From: Microbacterium keratanolyticum
Lineage (GTDB): Bacteria > Actinomycetota > Actinomycetes > Actinomycetales > Microbacteriaceae
Direction: 5' to 3'
Assembly (NCBI RefSeq): GCF_016907255.1
Contig: NZ_JAFBBQ010000001.1
Coordinates: forward strand, 2,356,001 to 2,420,000
DNA: 64,000 nucleotides
Of the stretch, positions 44,871 to 54,867 are shown piece after piece. The position numbers and the translations under genes were made by a program. Position 1 is the first letter of the stretch. Each line of letters starts with the position of its first letter. The notes beneath the pieces are model-generated. The model searched no databases, was not told the DNA's origin, and worked only from the letters and a program-made list of their open reading frames with translations.

Positions 44871-46411
44871 AGACCCTCGATGACCTCGCGCAGGACATCG
44901 GGGTCGTACCAGGCGATGTCGCCGCCGGCGAGGGCGTGATAGCGCTCGTGGCCCTTGCCGAGAACGACCACAGTGTCTTCGGGGCGGGCCATGCGCACAG
45001 CAGCGGCCATCGCCTCGCGGCGGTCGCCGATCTCGATGATCTCGGATGCCGATGAGCGAGCGCCGTCGATGATCATGGCGCGGATCTCAGCCGGATCGTC
45101 GTCGTAGGGGTTGTCGTCCGTGACGACGAGCACATCGGCGAACATCGCGGCGAAGCGCCCCATCATGCGTCGCTTGGAGGTGTCGCGGTTGCCGTTCGCG
45201 CCCAGCACGGCGATGAGCCGGCCCTCGGGCGACGTGGTGCGGATCGCGCGCAGCGCCGCGTTGATCGCCTCCGGCTTGTGCGCCGAGTCGACGATCGCCG
45301 TGAAGGGCTGACCGAAGTCGAAACGCTGGAGGCGTCCCTCGACGCTGGGAAGCGCCGCGATGCCCTCGACAAGCGATTCGAGGGGCTGGCCGATCTCGGC
45401 GAGACCTGCGACCGCGGCGAGGATGTTGTTGACGTTGAAGGCGCCGGTGAGCTGGGTCGTGAAACGGACGCGCTCGCCACGCGGCGACAGGACGACGAAG
45501 GCGGATCCGTCGGGGCGCAGCTCGATCTGCTCGGCGCGCCAGTCGGCCTCGTTTCCGGCCGCGGACACCGTGCGCACGGGCACTGTGGCCTGCTCGGCCA
45601 TGACTCGGCCCCAGTGCGAGTCGACGTCGACGATGCCGAGGCCTGAGCGCTCGGGCGTCAGCAGGATCGCCTTCGCGGCGAAGTAGTCGGCCTGCGTGGG
45701 GTGGTAGTCGCGGTGATCGTGACCCAGGTTGAGGAAGAGCCCGACGTCGAAGGTGAAGCCCTCCACGCGGCCGAGCATGAGTGCGTGACTTGAGGCCTCG
45801 ACGGCGACCGTGCCGAGGCCCTGCTCGCGCATGACGGCGAAGAGCGCCTGAAGCTCCGGGGCTTCGGGGGTCGTGAGCTTCGGGGGGAAGAAATCGTCGC
45901 CGACGGTCGTGCCGATCGACCCGATCGTGCCGGAGCGCTGCATGCCCATGGCGGCCGCGACGTAGAACGCCGTCGTCGTCTTGCCCTGCGTGCCGGTGAT
46001 GCCGACCGTCTGGAGGGCGGAGGCCGGGTCACGGTACAGGTGTGCGGACGCGGGGCCGACCGCACGTCGCGGATCGCCGACCACGAGGGCCGGCAGGTCT
46101 GCGGGGAGCAGGGCCGCGCCCGCGGCATCCGTGAGCACGGCGCTCGCGCCGCCCTGGCGTGCCTTCTCTGCGAACCGTGCGCCGTGCGCGTTCTCGCCCT
46201 GCACGGCGACGAAGAGGTCGCCAGGTCGCACGTCGTCGGTCGCCATCGCGATACCGGTGAAAGCGGCGTCGGGGTGCGGGGGAGTCTGCGTCGGCTGCGC
46301 CTCTGCCGCCTCTGCGCGAAGGCGCTCAGCGACGTCGCCGAGGGTCGATCGGAAGATCTCGGTCGGTCGGGCGTCGAGGCGCGGAGTGGGGTACTGCGAA
46401 GCGGAAGGCAT
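44867..46411 (-). CDS. murE: MurE-type UDP-MurNAc tripeptide synthetase
   Basis: The 514-residue Mur ligase has the P-loop GITGTQGKTTTAF (138-149), the NLGHDHRDYHPTQADYFAAK block with the Lys likely to be carbamylated, and the nucleotide-binding GANGNRDTSKR. It adds the third amino acid to UDP-MurNAc-L-Ala-D-Glu for peptidoglycan. The selectivity loop is DNPYDDDP (433-440) instead of the DNPR of meso-DAP-adding enzymes; this resembles Lys-type DNPANDDP (S. aureus), fitting the Lys/Orn-containing B-type wall of Microbacteriaceae. It is not next to other mur or fts genes. Confidence 0.87.
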   Translation of the reverse strand: MPSASQYPTPRLDARPTEIFRSTLGDVAERLRAEAAEAQPTQTPPHPDAAFTGIAMATDDVRPGDLFVAVQGENAHGARFAEKARQGGASAVLTDAAGAALLPADLPALVVGDPRRAVGPASAHLYRDPASALQTVGITGTQGKTTTAFYVAAAMGMQRSGTIGSIGTTVGDDFFPPKLTTPEAPELQALFAVMREQGLGTVAVEASSHALMLGRVEGFTFDVGLFLNLGHDHRDYHPTQADYFAAKAILLTPERSGLGIVDVDSHWGRVMAEQATVPVRTVSAAGNEADWRAEQIELRPDGSAFVVLSPRGERVRFTTQLTGAFNVNNILAAVAGLAEIGQPLESLVEGIAALPSVEGRLQRFDFGQPFTAIVDSAHKPEAINAALRAIRTTSPEGRLIAVLGANGNRDTSKRRMMGRFAAMFADVLVVTDDNPYDDDPAEIRAMIIDGARSSASEIIEIGDRREAMAAAVRMARPEDTVVVLGKGHERYHALAGGDIAWYDPDVLREVIEGL

Positions 46412-46432
46412 AGCAGCCCAAGTCTACGTGGA

Positions 46433-47785
46433 CTACCTCGCAGATCCGACGGGAACCGGCACCAGTGCGAGGGCGTTCTCGAAGTCGGCGATGATGTCGC
46501 CCGTGTCTTCGATGCCGATCGACACGCGGATCGTGGTCGACGAGATGCCCGCTCCTGCGCGCTGCTCGGCGTTCAGATGCGAGTGCGTCATAGAGGCCGG
46601 GTGCGCGACCATCGAGCGGGCGTCGCCGATGTTGGCGATGAGGCGCACGACGCGAAGCGCGTCGATCACGCGCTCGATCTGGTCCTGGTCGGCCTGCTCA
46701 TCGCCCGTGGAGACGAGGTCGATCGAGAACACCGAGGGCACGCCCCGCGGTAGGTAGCGCTGCGCGAGCGGGTGCCAGCGGTTGTCTTCCAGGCCGGGGT
46801 GGTGCACGGCAGTGACGGCCGGATGCTGCTGCAGCCGCTGTGCGACCGCGAGCGCCGATGCGCTCTGCCGAGAGACCCGCAGGTCAAGGGTCTCGATACC
46901 CTGCAGGATCTGCCACGCGTTGAACGGAGACAGAGAGGGCCCGAGGTCGTGCACGTACTTCGACTTCACCAGCGCGGCGAAGGCGAAACCCTGACCGAAA
47001 CGCTCCCAGAGGACGAGTTCGCCGAAGCGGGCGTAGGCGGCGGTGAACTGCGGCCAGCGCTCGGGGTTGCGGCCGAAATCGAACGTGCCCTGGTCGATGG
47101 CGACGCCACCGAGCGAGGTGCCGTGGCCGCTCAGGAACTTCGTGGCCGAGTGCACGACGAAGTCCGCGCCGTGCTCGCCGGGGCGGATCAGGTACGGGGT
47201 GCCGACGGTGTTGTCGATCACGAGGGGGATGTCGGCGGCGTGCGCGATGTCGGCCACGGCGCGGACGTCGAGCACCTGAGCGATCGGGTTCGCGACCGAC
47301 TCGGCGAAGAACGCGCGGGTGCGCGGGGTGATGGCCGCACGCCAGGCGTCGAGATCGTCCTGGTCGACGAAGGTGACGTCGATGCCGAAGTCGACGAAGG
47401 TCTCCTGCAGCAGGTCGACGGATCCGCCGTACAGCTGCGTGGCCGCGACGATGTGCCCCTGCTGCCCGGCGAGTGCGAGGAGGGTGACGGCGACGGCGGC
47501 CTGACCGGAGGCGACAGCCACTGCCGAGACGCCACCCTCAAGGGCGGTGACGCGGTCTTCCAGAACCTGCTGCGTGGGGCTGGCGTTGCGGCTGTACAGG
47601 TTGCCTGAGCGGCGCAGCGCGAACAGGTCTCGGGCCTCGCTGAGGGAGGAGAACTCGTAGGCGGCAGTCTGGTAGATCGGCGGCACGGCGCTGTTCTGCG
47701 GAAGCCCTGAGACGTAGCCGCCCTGCACCTGGCGGGTGGCGAAGTTCAGAGGCGGACAGTCAGAGGAGTCGTGCGCGGCGGTCAT
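46433..47785 (-). CDS. metY: O-acetylhomoserine sulfhydrylase-type PLP enzyme
   Basis: The 450-residue enzyme belongs to the Cys/Met metabolism PLP family. The cofactor lysine is Lys216 in [12 protein letters not shown], and [22 protein letters not shown] and [11 protein letters not shown] support the O-acetylhomoserine aminocarboxypropyltransferase branch over cystathionine gamma-synthase. It would make homocysteine from O-acetylhomoserine and sulfide. ATG 47785 has GGAGG one base upstream, so a leaderless start from a weak GATGAT hexamer six bases upstream may also apply. I see no S-box or other riboswitch in the 71-base upstream gap. Confidence 0.88.
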   Translation of the reverse strand: MTAAHDSSDCPPLNFATRQVQGGYVSGLPQNSAVPPIYQTAAYEFSSLSEARDLFALRRSGNLYSRNASPTQQVLEDRVTALEGGVSAVAVASGQAAVAVTLLALAGQQGHIVAATQLYGGSVDLLQETFVDFGIDVTFVDQDDLDAWRAAITPRTRAFFAESVANPIAQVLDVRAVADIAHAADIPLVIDNTVGTPYLIRPGEHGADFVVHSATKFLSGHGTSLGGVAIDQGTFDFGRNPERWPQFTAAYARFGELVLWERFGQGFAFAALVKSKYVHDLGPSLSPFNAWQILQGIETLDLRVSRQSASALAVAQRLQQHPAVTAVHHPGLEDNRWHPLAQRYLPRGVPSVFSIDLVSTGDEQADQDQIERVIDALRVVRLIANIGDARSMVAHPASMTHSHLNAEQRAGAGISSTTIRVSIGIEDTGDIIADFENALALVPVPVGSAR

Positions 47786-47856
47786 GCCTCCATCATCCGG
47801 CCACGGGAAGAAAGTCGGTCGGCATGTGTCGCTCTGTTGCGACGCGGGAATAGGCG

Positions 47857-48798
47857 TCAGGGACGCAGAATGATCTTGCCCGGCGTGTTCGCCTCGACCA
47901 GACGGTGCGCCTCGGCGGCATCCGCGAGCGGCAGCTCGGGGCCGAGCTCGACCGAGAACCTGCCGTCGGCGATCAGCGCGAGCGCACGCGGGAGGGCGTC
48001 AGCGCGCAGCTGCTCCTCTTCGTCCGTCAGCGGGTGCGGGCTGCCGCCGCTGAATGCGCGGATGCCGAAGTCGGCCGCGTCCGGACCGCGCACGATCGTG
48101 GCGATGCGCTCGCGGTCGGGGACCAGCGCGAGGGAGGCGGCAATCGCCTCATCCGTACCCGCCGCGTCGACAGCGACCGTGAACGGAGCGGGGGCGGCGT
48201 CGCGCAGCCGCTGTTCCAGGCCCTCGCCGTAGGTGACGGGGATCGCGCCCAGCGTGCGCAAGCGCTCGTGGCGCGCGAGGCTCGCCGTCGCGACGACGGT
48301 CACCCCTTCTGCCACGGCGAACTGGATGAGCGCCTGTCCTACGGCGCCGGAGCCAGCGTGCACGAGGAGCACATCATCGGGCTGCACGTTCAGCGAGCGC
48401 AGCACCTGGTAGGCCGTACCTGCGGGGATGCCGAGCGAGGCCCCCAGTGCGTCGCTCACGCCGGCGGGCAGCAGCGCCACGTCGCGAACGCCGACCGCGA
48501 GTGCGCTCGCGTAGCTGCCGAAGGTGTCGCGCACGGCGACCCGGTCGCCGACGGCGAAGCCGGTCACCCCCTCGCCGACCGCGGTGATGATGCCCGCGGC
48601 GTCGAGTCCGAGACGGTGCGGCTCATCGCTGGGCGGCAGCGGCCGCACGCCGCTGCGCACCTTCACGTCGCGCGGGTTGACCCCCACAGCGGTCAGCTGC
48701 ACGACGACCTCGCCAGGACCTGCGGTGGGATCGGGGATCTCGACCAGACGCAGAACCTCCGGCGGGCCGACATGCGTGAAGACGATTGCGTGAGCCAT
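47857..48798 (-). CDS. Zinc-independent quinone reductase/alcohol dehydrogenase-like oxidoreductase
   Basis: The 313-residue MDR-family protein has the GroES-like N-terminus (VFTHVGPPEVLRLVEIPDPTAG), the Arg/Lys-containing DVKVRSG segment, GLDAAGIITAVGEGVTGFAVGDRV, and a Rossmann motif HAGSGAVGQALIQFA. The absence of zinc-binding Cys residues fits quinone reductase/zeta-crystallin types. It would reduce quinones or alpha,beta-unsaturated carbonyls with NADPH. ATG 48798 follows TAGCCT by six bases. It is co-directional with, but probably independent of, hrpA upstream. Confidence 0.88.
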   Translation of the reverse strand: MAHAIVFTHVGPPEVLRLVEIPDPTAGPGEVVVQLTAVGVNPRDVKVRSGVRPLPPSDEPHRLGLDAAGIITAVGEGVTGFAVGDRVAVRDTFGSYASALAVGVRDVALLPAGVSDALGASLGIPAGTAYQVLRSLNVQPDDVLLVHAGSGAVGQALIQFAVAEGVTVVATASLARHERLRTLGAIPVTYGEGLEQRLRDAAPAPFTVAVDAAGTDEAIAASLALVPDRERIATIVRGPDAADFGIRAFSGGSPHPLTDEEEQLRADALPRALALIADGRFSVELGPELPLADAAEAHRLVEANTPGKIILRP

Positions 48799-48804
48799 GC
48801 CTCC

Positions 48805-48810
48805 AGGCTA
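48805..48810 (-). promoter_or_regulatory. -10 element TAGCCT for the quinone reductase-like gene
   Basis: Minus-strand TAGCCT ends six bases before ATG 48798; GGAGG fills part of the gap. Confidence 0.45.
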
Positions 48811-48832
48811 GCTGCGCGCGAGCGACCAGGGG

Positions 48833-51800
48833 TCAGCGGCCGGCCAGCACCTTCTGGATGCGCTGTGGCGACACTGGCTGCGCGGTGCCGAGACGCTGGG
48901 CGAACAGGCTCACGCGGTACTCCTCCAGCAGCCACCGCACCTCGACGAGCGCGGGCGGAGCATCCGGCGGGAGCGGAATCGTTCCGCCGGCGTCGGCGAA
49001 CACCTGCGCCATGCGCTCGAACTCGCTCATGCGACTGCGGTCCTTGCCGGGGGCATCGGCGAGGCTCTTGAGCCGATCCTTCATGCCCTCCAGGTAGCGG
49101 GGCAGATGGGCGAGTCGCGCGACCCCCGTCGCCGAGACGAATCCGGGATGAATCAGCCCTGCGAGCTGTGTGCGGATGTCATTCAGGGGACCGAGCAATG
49201 ACAGCGAGTTCTGCGATTTGATGCCGCGCTCGACATCGCGCACGGTCGTGAGCACGCGTGCCACGAGGGAGACGGTCGCGAAGAGCTGATCCACGAGCCC
49301 CGCCGAGACGATGTCGCGGATGCGCATGAACTCGGCCTCGGTGCGGATGACGCCGCTCGGCACCTCGCTCTCGACGATGCCGCGGATCACAGCGGCACGG
49401 CAGTCCTCGATGAGCGCCGCTGCCGACGGGTAGGGGGAGGCGGCCAGGGCGAGCTTCTCTGCCGAGGTCAGGTGCCCCTGGACGTAGGTGGCGGGCGAAG
49501 GGATCGCGAGCAGGAGCAGCCGCAGGATGCCGTCGCGGGTGGCGGATGCTGCGGCCTCCGCCGTCGCCTCCACGCGCACGGCAACGGTCTTGCCCTGGTC
49601 GACCACGGCGGGGTACCCGCGGACGATACCGCCGGCGACCTTCGTGTCGAGCACCTCGGGAAGGTCGCCGAAGGTCCAGCTCGTCAGGCCGTCCTGTTCG
49701 ATCGGTCCGCGTGCGGATGCGGCGGCGACGCGCTCGGCGGGTGCGGGCCCGCGCCCGGGCTTTTCGGGGCGGGCGATGGAGCGGGCCACCGAGGCGCGTG
49801 AGCGGTCGGAGAGTTCTTCCTGGAGCCTGGCGAGCTCACGGTGCGATCCCGCGATGCGCCCGCGCTCGTCGACCGCGCGGAAGTTCATCTGCAGATGGCC
49901 GGGGACGCGCTCCATATCGAAGTCGGACGCGGAGACCTTCTGATTCGCGAGCGGCTGGATGAGACGGGCGAGCGCCTCGCGCAGTGAGCGCTCAGGGATC
50001 CCGCCATGAGACTCCGGTCCGCTGCCGGTGAGCTCTGCGCCGAACTTGTCCGCCCAGTCCGCGGCGGGCACGACGTGTCGGCGGATGGCCTTGGGCAGGG
50101 CGCGCAGAAGCCCCGTGATGAGTTCCGCACGCAGCCCAGGCACCTGCCAGTCGAAGCCGGTGTCCTGGATCTGCTGCAGCAGCGGAAGCGGAATCACGAC
50201 GCTCACGCCGTCATCCGGCGCGCCGGGCTCGAAGCGATAGGCGAGGCCGAGAACCTGGTCGCCCTGCGTCCAGCGCGTGGGGAAGTCGTTCTGGTCGGCG
50301 CGGTCATCGCGGTCGATCAGGTCGTCCTCGCGCATCACGAGGAGCTTGGGCGTGCGCTCCAGCGCCTCGCGCCACCACTTCTCGAAGGAGCGCACGTCGA
50401 ACACCTCTGCGGGGACGCGCTCGTCGTAGAAGCGGAACACTGCCTCATCCCCGGCGAGGATGTCGCGGCGTCGCTCGCGCTCTTCGAGCTTCTCGAGGCG
50501 CCGACGCAGCTCGGTGTTGCTGCGCCAGAAGGCTGAGACGCGCTTGTCGATGCGGCTCGGATCCCATTCGCCTTCGACGAGTGCGTGGCGCAGGAACATC
50601 TCGCGGGATGCCGCGCGGTCGATCCGCGCGAACTGCACCCGGCGACGGGGGATGATCTCCAGCCCGAAGAGCGTCACCTTCTCGTAGGCGACCGCGGCAC
50701 CGGCATCCTTCGACCAGTGTGGCTCCGAGATCTGACGCTTGGCGAGATCGCCCGCGAGCGGCTCTGCCCAGGCCGGGTCGATTTGCGCCACCGTGCGGGC
50801 GAAGGTGCGTGAGGTCTCGACGATCTCTGCGGCGATCACCGCGCGCGGGGCCTTCTTGCGCAGGGCGGACCCGGGGAAGATCGAGAACCGGATGCCCCGG
50901 GCGCCGCGGTACTCGGCGGCGCGGCGCTGGGCGTTCGTGACCTTCGCGCCCGCCTTGGTCTCGCGCTCGTCGAGGAGGCCGATCTGCGAGAGGAGGCCGG
51001 CGAGGAGCGCGCGGTGAATTGCGTCGGGATCGGGCTCGCCGGTAGCATGCGGAGCCTGCAGCTTGGCGCCCGACAGCAGCGAGCGCAGCTGGCGGTGCAC
51101 GTCGAACCACTCGCGCACACGCACGTAATTGAGGTACTCGGCGCGGCAGAGTCGGCGGAAGGCGCTGGAGCCGAGCTCGCGCTGTTTCTCGCGCAGGTAG
51201 TTCCACAGGGCGAGCAGCGAGAGGAAGTCGCTCGTCGGGTCGGTGAAGCGCGCGTGCTGCCGGTCGGCATCCTCGCGGCGCTCCTCGGGGCGTTCGCGCA
51301 CATCCTGGATCGTGAGGCCCGCGACGATCGCGAGCACGTCGCGCGTCACGATCGTGCCGCCGGGTGTCGATGGGCGGCCCGCTTCGATGAGCATGCGGGC
51401 GAAGCGCGGATCGATCGGCATGCGGGCGATGTCGCGGCCGATGCGCGTGAGTCGGGTGCCGTCGACGGCGCCGATCTCGGTCAGCAGGTCGAACGCCGCC
51501 TTCACGCCGCGAGAATCCGGCGGGGTGAGGAACGGGAAGGCAGCGAGATCGCCGAAGCCGAGAGACAGCATCTGCAGCGTCACGGATGCGAGCGACGTGC
51601 GAAGGATCTCCGGCTCGGTGAACTCCGGACGCTTCTCGAAGTCCTCCTCGCTGTAGAGGCGGATCGCGATGCCGGGGCTCGTGCGGCCCGCGCGCCCGGA
51701 GCGCTGGTTCGCCGATGCCTGCGAGATGGCTTCGATCGGCAGGCGCTGCACCTTCGAGCGCGTGCTGTAGCGCGAGATGCGGGCGGTTCCGGTGTCGATG

Positions 51801-52738
51801 ACGTAGCGGATGCCGGGAACCGTGAGGCTCGTCTCGGCGACGTTCGTTGCGAGGATCACCCGACGGCGGATGCCGGCGACGCGACTGGTCTCGAAGACGC
51901 GATGCTGCTCGGCGGAGGAGAGACGACCGTAGAGCGGAAGCACCTCGGTGGGGGAGGCGTCCTTCGCGTATGCGCCGCGGATCGCGTCGGCGGCGTCTTT
52001 GATCTCGGCCTCGCCGGGGAAGAACACCAGGACATCGCCGCGCTCTTCTCGATCGAGTTCGCGCAGCGCCGTGACGACGGCCGAGACCTCGTCGGCGGGG
52101 TCGGCGGCGGCATCCTCGTCTTCGTCATCGACCAGCGGGCGATAGCGGATCTCGACCGGGTAGGTGCGGCCGGAGACCTCGATGATCGGCGCCGGGGTGC
52201 CGTCTGCCGCCGCGAAGTGCTTCGCGAAGCTCTCCGGGTCGATCGTGGCCGAGGTGATGATGACTTTGAGATCCGGGCGTTCCGGAAGGATGCGGGCCAG
52301 ATAGCCGAGCAGGAAGTCGACATTGAGCGAGCGCTCGTGCGCCTCGTCGATGATGATCGTGTCGTAGCGGCGCAGCAGACGATCGCGGTGGATCTCGTTG
52401 AGGAGGATGCCATCGGTCATCAGGGCGATCGCCGTGGAATCCGACACCTGATCGGTGAAGCGCACCTTGTAGCCGACGAGCCCGCCGAGCTCGACGTTCA
52501 GCTCTTCTGCGACGCGCTCGGCGATCGTGCGTGCGGCGAGCCGGCGCGGCTGCGTGTGTGCGATCTTCTCTCGACCGAGTTCGAGGCAGATCTTCGGCAG
52601 CTGCGTCGTCTTGCCCGAGCCTGTGGCGCCTGCGACGATCACGACCTGGTGGTCGCGGATGGCGTCGGCGATCTCCTCCCGCGCCGCGCTGACGGGCAGC
52701 TCGGGCGGATACGTGATCACAGGCAGGGCGGAAGACAT
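48833..52738 (-). CDS. hrpA: DEAH-box ATP-dependent RNA helicase HrpA
   Basis: The 1301-residue helicase has motif I GATGSGKT (37-44), DEAH (131-134), SAT (163-165), the motif VI region QRSGRAGRTSPG, and the long C-terminal HA2/OB and DUF3418 parts found in HrpA rather than HrpB. It unwinds RNA and is linked to mRNA processing and rescue of stalled ribosomes. Length matches E. coli HrpA (about 1300). ATG 52738 has GGAGGG four bases upstream; the reverse-strand frame continues upstream but without family similarity. It is divergent from the DUF418 gene. Confidence 0.95.
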   Translation of the reverse strand: MSSALPVITYPPELPVSAAREEIADAIRDHQVVIVAGATGSGKTTQLPKICLELGREKIAHTQPRRLAARTIAERVAEELNVELGGLVGYKVRFTDQVSDSTAIALMTDGILLNEIHRDRLLRRYDTIIIDEAHERSLNVDFLLGYLARILPERPDLKVIITSATIDPESFAKHFAAADGTPAPIIEVSGRTYPVEIRYRPLVDDEDEDAAADPADEVSAVVTALRELDREERGDVLVFFPGEAEIKDAADAIRGAYAKDASPTEVLPLYGRLSSAEQHRVFETSRVAGIRRRVILATNVAETSLTVPGIRYVIDTGTARISRYSTRSKVQRLPIEAISQASANQRSGRAGRTSPGIAIRLYSEEDFEKRPEFTEPEILRTSLASVTLQMLSLGFGDLAAFPFLTPPDSRGVKAAFDLLTEIGAVDGTRLTRIGRDIARMPIDPRFARMLIEAGRPSTPGGTIVTRDVLAIVAGLTIQDVRERPEERREDADRQHARFTDPTSDFLSLLALWNYLREKQRELGSSAFRRLCRAEYLNYVRVREWFDVHRQLRSLLSGAKLQAPHATGEPDPDAIHRALLAGLLSQIGLLDERETKAGAKVTNAQRRAAEYRGARGIRFSIFPGSALRKKAPRAVIAAEIVETSRTFARTVAQIDPAWAEPLAGDLAKRQISEPHWSKDAGAAVAYEKVTLFGLEIIPRRRVQFARIDRAASREMFLRHALVEGEWDPSRIDKRVSAFWRSNTELRRRLEKLEERERRRDILAGDEAVFRFYDERVPAEVFDVRSFEKWWREALERTPKLLVMREDDLIDRDDRADQNDFPTRWTQGDQVLGLAYRFEPGAPDDGVSVVIPLPLLQQIQDTGFDWQVPGLRAELITGLLRALPKAIRRHVVPAADWADKFGAELTGSGPESHGGIPERSLREALARLIQPLANQKVSASDFDMERVPGHLQMNFRAVDERGRIAGSHRELARLQEELSDRSRASVARSIARPEKPGRGPAPAERVAAASARGPIEQDGLTSWTFGDLPEVLDTKVAGGIVRGYPAVVDQGKTVAVRVEATAEAAASATRDGILRLLLLAIPSPATYVQGHLTSAEKLALAASPYPSAAALIEDCRAAVIRGIVESEVPSGVIRTEAEFMRIRDIVSAGLVDQLFATVSLVARVLTTVRDVERGIKSQNSLSLLGPLNDIRTQLAGLIHPGFVSATGVARLAHLPRYLEGMKDRLKSLADAPGKDRSRMSEFERMAQVFADAGGTIPLPPDAPPALVEVRWLLEEYRVSLFAQRLGTAQPVSPQRIQKVLAGR

Positions 52739-52783
52739 AGCCCTCCATCGTATGACGCCCGGGCGCGGCGGGCATACCGATCG

Positions 52784-52789
52784 TAGGAT
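52784..52789 (+). promoter_or_regulatory. -10 element TAGGAT for the DUF418/DUF1624 gene
   Basis: TAGGAT ends six bases before GTG 52796, implying a leaderless mRNA. A minus-strand TACGAT (52752-52747) eight bases from the hrpA start could be the hrpA -10. Confidence 0.5.
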
Positions 52790-52795
52790 CGGCCT

Positions 52796-53974
52796 GTGAC
52801 GACCCTCAGCCCCGCGCCCAGCCCGGCATCTCTCACCCTCGCGCAGCGCCCGGCGCACTGGTGGCGCACATTCGGGCGACCCCCGCGGCTCATGGGTCTT
52901 GATGTGGCGCGTGGCCTCGCGATCCTCGGGATGGTGGGCGCGCACATCGGTGGCGTCGGCGACCTGGTGATCTTCGACGCGAGCACCTGGGCGGGGATCG
53001 TGCACGGGCGCCCTTCGATCCTCTTCGCCGTGCTGGCGGGCGTGTCCATCGCGCTGATGACCGGTCGCACGCAGCCGCCGTCCGTCGACGCGCTGCCGCG
53101 CATTCGCCTGCAGCTCGTCGGTCGCGGCGCGGTGATCTTTCTGATCGGACTGTTCCTGGAGCTTCTGCACTCACCGGTCGCGGTCATCCTCACCCTTTAC
53201 GGTCTGCTCTACGTCGTGGCGATCCCTTTTCTGCGCTGGCGCATCCGAAGTCTGCTTCTTTTGGCGGGCGCGCTCGCACTCATCGGACCCGCCCTGCTGG
53301 CGGGTCTGCACGCGCTCATGCTCGTGCCGACGGGCCCCGGGCTCGGTCTCACCCTCTACGGGATGTACCCGCTGACCGTCTGGGCGACGCTGATGTTCGC
53401 AGGGCTCGCCCTGGGGCGGATGCCGCTGGGACGCGCGCGCGTCCAGGTCGGATGTCTGGTCTCGGGGGCACTGCTCGCGATTGCCGGCGGCGTGCTCGGC
53501 GCGTGGGGGCACGCGGCGGCCGCGGAGATCGGCTGGATGACGGAGCCCTCCGGCATCACGACGACCTGGGAGGACTACGGAGAGCGCCTCGCGTCGCTGG
53601 ATCCGTGGTCGATGGTGATCGGTGCGATCACAGCGGGTGCTCCGCACTCGGCGGGTACCGCAGAGATCATCGGCTCCGGGGGATTCGCGATTCTTGTCAT
53701 CGGAGCCTGCCTTCTGATCAGCGGACCACTGCGGTGGGTCCTGCTCCCACTCGCCGCGCTCGGGTCGATGCCGCTGACGGCCTACACCGCGCACGTCATC
53801 TCGATCGTGGTGGTCGGCAGCCCCGGCGGGTTCCCCGTCGATCCGGCGTTCTGGGGAGCGACGACGGTGGCTCTGCTGGTCGGGGCGACGGCATGGTCGA
53901 TGTTCGTCGGACGAGGTCCTCTCGAGCGTCTCACCGGGGCAGCGGCTCAGGCCATGGCAGGACGAAGCCATTGA
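52796..53974 (+). CDS. DUF1624/DUF418-type multi-pass acyltransferase-like membrane protein
   Basis: The 392-residue protein has about ten hydrophobic segments. RLMGLDVARGLAILGMVGAHIG (about 31-52) matches the heparan-alpha-glucosaminide N-acetyltransferase-like (DUF1624) start, and LLPLAALGSMPLTAYTAHVISI near the C-terminus matches DUF418. Related proteins are thought to move acyl groups across the membrane to sugars or envelope components. GTG 52796 is a leaderless-type start. No obviously related gene is adjacent. Confidence 0.8.
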   Translation: MTTLSPAPSPASLTLAQRPAHWWRTFGRPPRLMGLDVARGLAILGMVGAHIGGVGDLVIFDASTWAGIVHGRPSILFAVLAGVSIALMTGRTQPPSVDALPRIRLQLVGRGAVIFLIGLFLELLHSPVAVILTLYGLLYVVAIPFLRWRIRSLLLLAGALALIGPALLAGLHALMLVPTGPGLGLTLYGMYPLTVWATLMFAGLALGRMPLGRARVQVGCLVSGALLAIAGGVLGAWGHAAAAEIGWMTEPSGITTTWEDYGERLASLDPWSMVIGAITAGAPHSAGTAEIIGSGGFAILVIGACLLISGPLRWVLLPLAALGSMPLTAYTAHVISIVVVGSPGGFPVDPAFWGATTVALLVGATAWSMFVGRGPLERLTGAAAQAMAGRSH

Positions 53975-54000
53975 CCGGGCCCAACGGCATGCAGCCGTCA

Positions 54001-54849
<849 letters not shown>

Positions 54850-54867
54850 TGCGAGAGAGGTAGGGGC

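Noticed and set aside
47786..47856. Possible SAM or other riboswitch before the metY-type gene
   Set aside because: Only 71 bases, no recognisable S-box or other paired core; a single short GTCGC/GCGAC hairpin (minus strand) is the only structure seen.
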